A stretch of DNA of 10,460 bases, from contig CANGVZ010000043.1 in the NCBI GenBank assembly GCA_947457285.1, positions 1 to 10,460 on the forward strand, given 5' to 3'. This DNA is from Flavobacteriales bacterium (GTDB lineage: Bacteria; Bacteroidota; Bacteroidia; Flavobacteriales_D; Sanyastnellaceae). Shown piece by piece: positions 5,366 through 10,460 of the stretch. Made by a program: the position numbers and the translations under genes. Below the pieces are notes generated by a model. The model did no database searches. It was not told the DNA's origin and saw only the letters and a program-made list of their open reading frames with translations. Numbering within the stretch: the first letter of the stretch is position 1; every line of letters starts with the position of its first letter.

Positions 5366-6385
5366 ATGTCGAGATATTGGATTTTTCAAATCATTGGTTG
5401 GGTAGGTTTACTTCTCGTTGAAATGTTCAACTACGGTGTTAATGTGCGATGGAATTATGATTGGAAATTCGTAGGATACTTTTTGGCTTATCCATTTTTC
5501 GGTCTTTTATCGAGCCATGCACTCAGACTTATTTTGAAACGAAACAATGTCTTCTTAAATACGCAAAGTAAAATCGTTGTCATTGGTGTTCTATCTTTTC
5601 TTGCTTGGACGTTGGCAATGGCCGTTCTTGTTCAGCTACCTGAATTCTTTCTTGATAGAGAGGTATTCTATAAAACGAATACACCTTTGAATTTTGCATT
5701 GAATGTGGTCAATCTATCACGCTATACCATTGTTTGGGTGACGATATATTTCTTCTATCAATTGCTTGCTCGAGCATCCAAATTGGAAATCGAAAAAGTA
5801 GAATTGGATAATGATAAAAAAGATACAGAATTAAAATTGCTTCGCACACAATTGAATCCACACTTTCTTTTCAATGCGTTGAATAGTATTAAGGCTCTGG
5901 TTTTGGTGGACCCAAGAGCGGCGAGAGAAGGCATCGTCAAGCTGAGTGAAATCCTCCGCTTTTCGTTGTCTTCCTCTTCCCGTGATGCAGTGTCTATTGC
6001 AGAAGAGATTGAGATGGTGCAACAATATTTACAGGTTGAGAAACTACGTTTCGGCAGTCGTTTATCATACTACATTTCTAAGGAAGCAGAAAGTGATGAT
6101 GTCAAAATCCCTGTAGGGATTATTCTTACTCTCGTAGAAAATGGCATAAAACACGGTGTTTCAAAACGCAATGGTGATAGCGAAATTCATCTTATTGTAA
6201 AATGTACAAAAAGTCTTCTCGTGGTTGAGGTTAAAAACTCTGGAGCTATCCAACGCGACGAATCAGGTCTGGGAATCGGATTGCAATTTGTGAAAAAGAG
6301 GCTTAAAGCTTTTTACAATCAAGTGGAAATTGATTTAAAGGAAGTAGGTGAAATGGTAACCGTAAATGTAATGGCGAAAATATGA
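5366..6385 (+). CDS. LytS/YehU-type sensor histidine kinase
   Basis: This 339-aa membrane kinase autophosphorylates and passes phosphate to the LytTR regulator encoded next to it. Four hydrophobic segments are visible at about residues 5-22, 34-57, 70-95 and 110-137, with no periplasmic sensor domain, so the signal may be sensed within the membrane. A charged, coiled-coil-like linker (138-160) leads to the His_kinase domain with LNPHFLFNALNSI, in which His166 is the phospho-acceptor. The ATPase domain carries the N box LVENGIKHG (256-264) and glycine box GLGIGLQFVKKRL (301-313). Many relatives have Asn where Phe308 stands in that last motif. The ATG at 5366 is chosen over an in-frame GTG at 5330 because the protein then starts MSRYWIFQIIGW, typical of the family, and a -7 element lies between the two. 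Its TGA overlaps the next ATG (ATGA), indicating translational coupling. The ligand is unknown. Confidence 0.9.
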   Translation: MSRYWIFQIIGWVGLLLVEMFNYGVNVRWNYDWKFVGYFLAYPFFGLLSSHALRLILKRNNVFLNTQSKIVVIGVLSFLAWTLAMAVLVQLPEFFLDREVFYKTNTPLNFALNVVNLSRYTIVWVTIYFFYQLLARASKLEIEKVELDNDKKDTELKLLRTQLNPHFLFNALNSIKALVLVDPRAAREGIVKLSEILRFSLSSSSRDAVSIAEEIEMVQQYLQVEKLRFGSRLSYYISKEAESDDVKIPVGIILTLVENGIKHGVSKRNGDSEIHLIVKCTKSLLVVEVKNSGAIQRDESGLGIGLQFVKKRLKAFYNQVEIDLKEVGEMVTVNVMAKI

Positions 6386-7080
6386 GTACGATTCGAGTTT
6401 TTTTAGTAGACGACGAGCCGCTGGCCACTCAGGAAATGAAGTGTATGCTCCGCGATTTCTCTGACTTGGATATCGTCGGACAAGCGAGCACTGCAATTGA
6501 AGCAATTCGACAAATAAATGCATTAAAGCCAGATTTGATTTTTTTAGACATCAATATTCCTGAAAAAACAGGATTTGATATCGTAAACGAGTTAACCTAT
6601 TTTCCACAAATCATATTTGTTACTGCTTACGACGAGTATGCACTTAAAGCCTTTGAAATAAATGCGATTGATTATCTTATGAAACCGGTTGGTCACGAGC
6701 GACTCGTCAAGGCATTGTCAAAGGTAAAAGCTTATGGTCAAACGTCTGTTTCTAGAATTTTCGTAAAGGAAGAACACGAAATGAAATTCATAGAAACGGC
6801 TTCCATATCTTGGATTGAGAGTATCGGAAATTACATCCGCATTCATCATGATAAAGGAAGCAATATGCTCTACAAATCTCTTACTGCAATTGAGGAGCAA
6901 CTAAGTCAGGAGAATTTCTTTAGAGCAAGTAGAAAGGAACTATTTAATCTTAACAAAATGGTTTCCGCTCAAAAAAATGATTTCAGTTGGTCTGTAAAGC
7001 TCCTAGATGGTAAGGAAATTCAATTGAGTCAGAGACAGAGTTCAAAATTTATTTCATTGAATAAAAGGGTTGAGTTATGA
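6382..7080 (+). CDS. LytTR-type response regulator
   Basis: This 232-aa two-domain regulator is the expected partner of the LytS kinase just upstream. The receiver domain (about 4-118) has the acidic pair Asp10/Asp11 in FLVDDEP, the phosphorylated Asp56 in LIFLDINIP, Thr81 in FVTAYDEYA and Lys101 in YLMKPV, so all switch residues are present. A LytTR DNA-binding domain (about 124-225) follows, with ISWIESIGNYIRIH and a final FFRASRKELFNLNKM stretch. That domain contacts DNA through beta-strand loops instead of a helix-turn-helix. The ATG overlaps the kinase stop (6382-6385), and its own TGA overlaps the start of the T9SS type B gene (7077-7080), so all three genes are one coupled unit. Likely targets are its own promoter and the divergent Asp-box gene, where candidate sites lie; this is inferred from position and sequence resemblance. 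Confidence 0.92.
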   Translation: MSTIRVFLVDDEPLATQEMKCMLRDFSDLDIVGQASTAIEAIRQINALKPDLIFLDINIPEKTGFDIVNELTYFPQIIFVTAYDEYALKAFEINAIDYLMKPVGHERLVKALSKVKAYGQTSVSRIFVKEEHEMKFIETASISWIESIGNYIRIHHDKGSNMLYKSLTAIEEQLSQENFFRASRKELFNLNKMVSAQKNDFSWSVKLLDGKEIQLSQRQSSKFISLNKRVEL

Positions 7081-9245
7081 GGTCTTTATTGGTTTTGGTT
7101 TTGGCGTTTTTTATTAGTTTTTTGTCGGTTGCACAGTTTCAGAACAACAATTGGAGATTTGGCAACGGAGGGGGGCTTAATTTCGACAGCTTTGGAAACG
7201 TCTCTGTATCTTCTGGACTTACAGCCACACAAGAGGGAAGTTGCGCCATTTCAAACCGCACGACGGGTGCATTGCTGTTTTACACAGATGGCATTAATGT
7301 ATATAATGCAAATAATGAAGTGATGCAAAACGGTACGGGGCTCTTAGGTGGCACACCAGAACTCACTTCAAGCACTTCCGCGGCTGCAATCGTCCGCGAT
7401 CCAAACAGTGAAACAATGTACTATCTTTTTACTCTGGATGAGCAAAGTAGCACGAACGGCCTGCGATACTCTATCGTGGATATGACACTCGATGGTGGGC
7501 TTGGTGCAATACCAACTAATTTAAAAAATATTCCTGTGTATAATACGACTTCAGAAAAACTTCAAATTGTTCCGAACGCGGCCCAAGATGGTTATTGGAT
7601 TATTACACATGACAATCAAGAAGCATTGGTTGCAATAGAATTGACTGGCACTGGTTTGTCTACGTCCCCTGTGATTAGCAATGTCACAAGCCCACAGTTC
7701 AATGGCGCGGGGCATATTAAAATGAATCGGACGTTTGACCGGTTAGCAATTGGGAGTTTGTTTGACTCGAATATTAGCTTGATAGAATTTGATAATGCAA
7801 CAGGTGTCTTTTCTAATCCGATTTCTTGGTCATATAATTTCGGTACAACCCTTCAATATGGCGTTGAATTTTCGCCAAATGGTCAGGTACTCTATGTTTC
7901 GAATTTAGAGAAAATTGTTCAATATGATTTGAGTTCCAACAATGCAGATGCAATAGAAGCGTCAGGTTATGAGGTGTTTGTTACAAACTTCCTACAAGGG
8001 ACACCTGCTACTATGCAGATAGCAAGTAATAATAAGATTTATGTAAATAATGGAGCTTCGATTGGAGTTATCAATTGTCCAAACTTCCTTGGTGCAGCAT
8101 GCAACTGGCAATTAAGTGCAGTGCCTGGTGCGGCCTTTGGTGGTTATGGCCTTCATATTTGGTCCTACGATATTGCAGAGGTGCCAGTGGATCCGAATCT
8201 ATCACTTAATGCATCTGATAATTGTGCTGAAACTGAGATTACCTTCGATTTTAATATCCCTTTCGATTTTGATGAATTGAATGTAAATTGGGGAGACGGA
8301 AACACAGATACATTCACTACCAACACTGCCAGCTATTCTTTTCTTGAAGAAGGCGATTATTTCATTGCGGTCGAGATCGTGAGCGGTTGCGAAGTATTTC
8401 AGTTCGATACAACATTTGTAGTAGAGCAATGCTCAATAGATCTCCCTCCATACCAAATAACGGGGGATCTTTGTGATATCACAAGTCCAATCGGAATACA
8501 AATACCAATAACGACTACGTTTAATCAGGTGGTCGTAGACTTTGGTGATGACGGAGGTCTTAACAATGAGCAGGTTTTTTCAAATGTTTCAAATGCAATT
8601 TTGGAAAACTATATATACAGCAACCCTGGTAATTACGAAGTTTGTGTGAGGTATGTTATCAATGGTTTGCTCGACACTACCATTTGTCAGAACGTGGAGG
8701 TAGGTTTGTGTTGTGATTTTCAAATTGTAGCTGAAAATCTTTGTACCGAGACACCAACTGTTTTCTCCTTGTTTGGAACTAATGAGATTAGTTCTGTTGC
8801 TTGGACTATAACTGCTGGTTCTGGACAGATTTTAGAATTTGAAGGTCTGCAAGGCTCTGCTAATTTGCAGGAGGAGGGCAACTATTTGGTTTCAGCGGTA
8901 GTCAATGGAGAGTGCGGAGATACACTCCTCTCAAGGACGGTTACCGTTATTAGTTGCGAAAAGATATTTTGCGAACCTTTTATTCCTAATGTCTTCACGC
9001 CCAACGATGATGGAATAAATGAGTTTTTTACACCGGTATTCCCTTGCGAGGATGTCGATTTTAATTTGAAAATTACCAACCGATGGGGCGAGGTGATTTA
9101 TGATAGCGGAGGGACGAATAGAGGTTGGAATGGAGGTATAAATGGATATTTTGTTCCCGATGGGGTATATATATATGAAGTAGCTTATCAGCGTTCGCAA
9201 GTCAACAGAGTGGTAGTGAGTGGAAGCTTGACAATATTAAGATAA
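7077..9245 (+). CDS. T9SS type B secreted beta-propeller/PKD-like protein
   Basis: This 722-aa protein has a signal peptide (hydrophobic core at residues 3-18, ending SVAQ). Residues about 22-365 form a repeat-rich propeller-like region of a family common in Bacteroidota. Its signatures are NNWRFGNGGGL, GALLFYTDG, YSIVDMTLDGGLGA and VEFSPNGQVLYVS. Three Ig/PKD-like modules follow at about 375-450, 455-545 and 545-627. The first has NVNWGDG and EEGDYFIAVEI, and the second has VVVDFGDDGG and NPGNYEVCV; most of the cysteines lie in this region and its flanks. Residues 632-722 are a gliding-motility-associated (CHU_C) sorting domain, with IPNVFTPNDDGINEFF, NRWGEVIY and PDGVYIY. This directs export by T9SS and type B attachment or release. 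The gene starts inside the stop of the LytTR gene. The function is unknown; adhesion or a cell-surface scaffold is plausible. Confidence 0.9.
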   Translation: MRSLLVLVLAFFISFLSVAQFQNNNWRFGNGGGLNFDSFGNVSVSSGLTATQEGSCAISNRTTGALLFYTDGINVYNANNEVMQNGTGLLGGTPELTSSTSAAAIVRDPNSETMYYLFTLDEQSSTNGLRYSIVDMTLDGGLGAIPTNLKNIPVYNTTSEKLQIVPNAAQDGYWIITHDNQEALVAIELTGTGLSTSPVISNVTSPQFNGAGHIKMNRTFDRLAIGSLFDSNISLIEFDNATGVFSNPISWSYNFGTTLQYGVEFSPNGQVLYVSNLEKIVQYDLSSNNADAIEASGYEVFVTNFLQGTPATMQIASNNKIYVNNGASIGVINCPNFLGAACNWQLSAVPGAAFGGYGLHIWSYDIAEVPVDPNLSLNASDNCAETEITFDFNIPFDFDELNVNWGDGNTDTFTTNTASYSFLEEGDYFIAVEIVSGCEVFQFDTTFVVEQCSIDLPPYQITGDLCDITSPIGIQIPITTTFNQVVVDFGDDGGLNNEQVFSNVSNAILENYIYSNPGNYEVCVRYVINGLLDTTICQNVEVGLCCDFQIVAENLCTETPTVFSLFGTNEISSVAWTITAGSGQILEFEGLQGSANLQEEGNYLVSAVVNGECGDTLLSRTVTVISCEKIFCEPFIPNVFTPNDDGINEFFTPVFPCEDVDFNLKITNRWGEVIYDSGGTNRGWNGGINGYFVPDGVYIYEVAYQRSQVNRVVVSGSLTILR

Positions 9246-9313
9246 TGGTAAACTGAGGGTTTCTTTCATTTTTTTTGTATTACTTTTATTAAATCAACAA
9301 CCAACTCTTTAGC
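9246..9313 (+). promoter_or_regulatory. Short intergenic region with weak promoter/terminator candidates
   Basis: A weak stem AAAC/GTTT (9250-9253 with 9259-9262) is followed by eight T residues at 9269-9276. TACTTTTA at 9281-9288 matches TAnnTTTG except at the last base and would give a leader of about 20 nt to the ATG at 9314. Either signal may be chance. Read-through from the LytS operon into the paralogous gene is not excluded. Confidence 0.25.
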
Positions 9314-10460
9314 ATGAAGAAATTGCTTACACTCCTCCTTCTTCTCGGGCCTTTTTTTTCCTCATTACTATTCGCTCAGGGAGAAGGCAACAATTGGTAT
9401 TTCGGTCAGTTTGCCGCAATCACCTTTGAAACGAGTCCTCCAACTGTGTTGAATAATAGTGCAATGTTTTCTTTTGAGGGTTGTGCCACTATCAGTGATT
9501 CTGACGGGAATCTTCTTTTTTATACAGACGGGCTGACAGTGTTTAATTCAGTTCACGAAATCATGGAAAATGGTGAGGGATTGCAAGGGGGGAGTTCTTC
9601 CACTCAATCCGCTATCATCGTGCCTATGCCGGGTAGCGAAACTATTTATTATGTTTTCACAGTTTTAGAATTCGGATTGAATGGAATGTCATATTCAGTG
9701 GTTGATATGACATTGGATGGCGGCCTCGGTGCGGTTACAGCTGAAAAGAATATTCTCCTCAACTCAGACAGTTCGGAAAGAATCACCGCCGTGCGTCATG
9801 ATAATGGTCAAGATTTATGGATTATTAATGCAAGTTTTACAACCAATAAATTCTATTCATTTTTATTGGATGACACCGGGATTAATACCACAGCGGTTGA
9901 AAGCACAGCAGGTATAGAGCCAAACGACTTTGGTATCGGGTATTTAAAATCTTCTTTCGATGGCGAAATGCTTGTTTGCTGTCATGCCCTTGGATTGGGT
10001 GATAATTTGGATATCTTGAGTTTTAACGGACAAACAGGTGTGGTGTCAGAATTGATGACTTTGTCTTGTGATCCCATGACACCCTACGGTGTGGAGTTCA
10101 GTCCTGATCAATCGAAGTTGTACGTAGGAGGAATAGATGAAGGTCAAATATCTGGAGCATTAATTCAATTTGATTTGACCGACTTCAATGAAACAAGCGT
10201 TCAGAATTCAAAGGTGACTCTCTTCGAAACAGAAGAAGGCTTATTCGTTGGAGCTGTGCAGCGCGGGCCGGATGACTTGCTCTATGTAGCCAATACCAAT
10301 AGTTTTTTAGGAGCTATTCAAAATCCCAATGCGGTAGGTCTTGCGTGTGATTTTGATCCAGAGTACCTAGAACTCACCCCGGGTACCTGTTCTTTCGGAC
10401 TTCCTAACTTTCTTCCGAGTTTTTTCATCGATGCCTCTTTGAGTGCTTCACAATTTTGCT
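9314..10460 (+). CDS. Secreted propeller-family protein, paralogue of the upstream gene (3' truncated by window)
   Basis: The frame opens at the ATG at 9314 and stays open to the window edge, giving 382 visible residues. A signal peptide is clear: MKKLLTLLLLLGPFF and further hydrophobic residues ending FAQ at about 22. The mature part starts GEGNNWYFGQFAAITF. It follows the same plan as the 7077-9245 protein, with FEGCATISDSDGNLLFYTDG, QSAIIVPMPGSETIYYVFTV, YSVVDMTLDGGLGAV, DLWIINAS and GVEFSPDQSKLYVGG in the same order. These match EGSCAISN..GALLFYTDG, SIVDMTLDGGLGA and GVEFSPNGQVLYVS in the neighbour. The visible part covers the propeller region. A PKD-like segment and a T9SS sorting domain are expected beyond the window but cannot be seen. 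The pair looks like a tandem duplication that has since diverged. Confidence 0.88.
   Translation, partial: MKKLLTLLLLLGPFFSSLLFAQGEGNNWYFGQFAAITFETSPPTVLNNSAMFSFEGCATISDSDGNLLFYTDGLTVFNSVHEIMENGEGLQGGSSSTQSAIIVPMPGSETIYYVFTVLEFGLNGMSYSVVDMTLDGGLGAVTAEKNILLNSDSSERITAVRHDNGQDLWIINASFTTNKFYSFLLDDTGINTTAVESTAGIEPNDFGIGYLKSSFDGEMLVCCHALGLGDNLDILSFNGQTGVVSELMTLSCDPMTPYGVEFSPDQSKLYVGGIDEGQISGALIQFDLTDFNETSVQNSKVTLFETEEGLFVGAVQRGPDDLLYVANTNSFLGAIQNPNAVGLACDFDPEYLELTPGTCSFGLPNFLPSFFIDASLSASQFC

Noticed and set aside
6359..6369. Second copy of ACCGTAAATGT, shared with the palindrome region (5241-5251)
   Set aside because: It lies inside the coding end of the kinase gene without the inverted partner arm. 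One 11-base AT-rich match is not enough to call a site.
8202..8429. Minus-strand open frames within the T9SS type B gene (also at 8882-9200)
   Set aside because: Antisense to a well-supported gene with domain signatures; no independent evidence.

Overview
The window looks like a chromosomal segment of a Bacteroidota bacterium, most likely in or near the Flavobacteriales. Three points support this. Several secreted proteins carry type IX secretion (T9SS) C-terminal sorting domains of both type A (YPNP...GLY) and type B (FTPN.DG.N...NRWG...PDGVY). Shine-Dalgarno signals are weak or absent. Promoter -7 elements fit TAnnTTTG, the consensus of the Bacteroidota primary sigma factor, rather than TATAAT. 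No rRNA, tRNA, CRISPR array, transposase or phage gene was seen.

Layout: (1) 1-312 is the 3' end of an alpha/beta hydrolase gene. (2) 313-729 is a non-coding stretch with a possible terminator, a purine-rich remnant-like segment and, at its right end, the promoter of the next operon. (3) 730-2431 is a compact three-gene HipBST-type toxin-antitoxin operon: an XRE regulator with an unusual C-terminal domain, a free-standing HipA N-terminal domain (HipS-like) and a short HipA kinase (HipT-like). (4) On the minus strand, 2955-2449 is a secreted WG-repeat protein and 5185-3038 is a 715-aa T9SS type A protein with eleven Asp-box (BNR) motifs. A heptamer array that folds into a long hairpin lies between them. 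(5) Divergent from these, 5366-9245 is an overlapping operon: a LytS-type sensor kinase, a LytTR response regulator and a 722-aa T9SS type B beta-propeller/PKD-like protein. (6) From 9314 to the window edge is a second protein of the same propeller family, cut off by the edge.

How the genes may work together: HipS is expected to restrain the HipT kinase, with the HTH protein binding operator DNA. In the right half, two ATGA overlaps couple the LytS/LytTR pair to a surface-protein gene. The intergenic region shared with the divergent Asp-box protein holds a perfect 16-bp palindrome and a LytTR-like direct repeat. Taken together this suggests a signalling module controlling cell-surface or secreted proteins; that regulatory link is inference.

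The most novel-looking observations are the possible Hfq/Sm-like domain fused to the HipB-like regulator, the paired TACC-N6-GGT operators on its promoter, and the palindrome between the LytS operon and its divergent T9SS neighbour.
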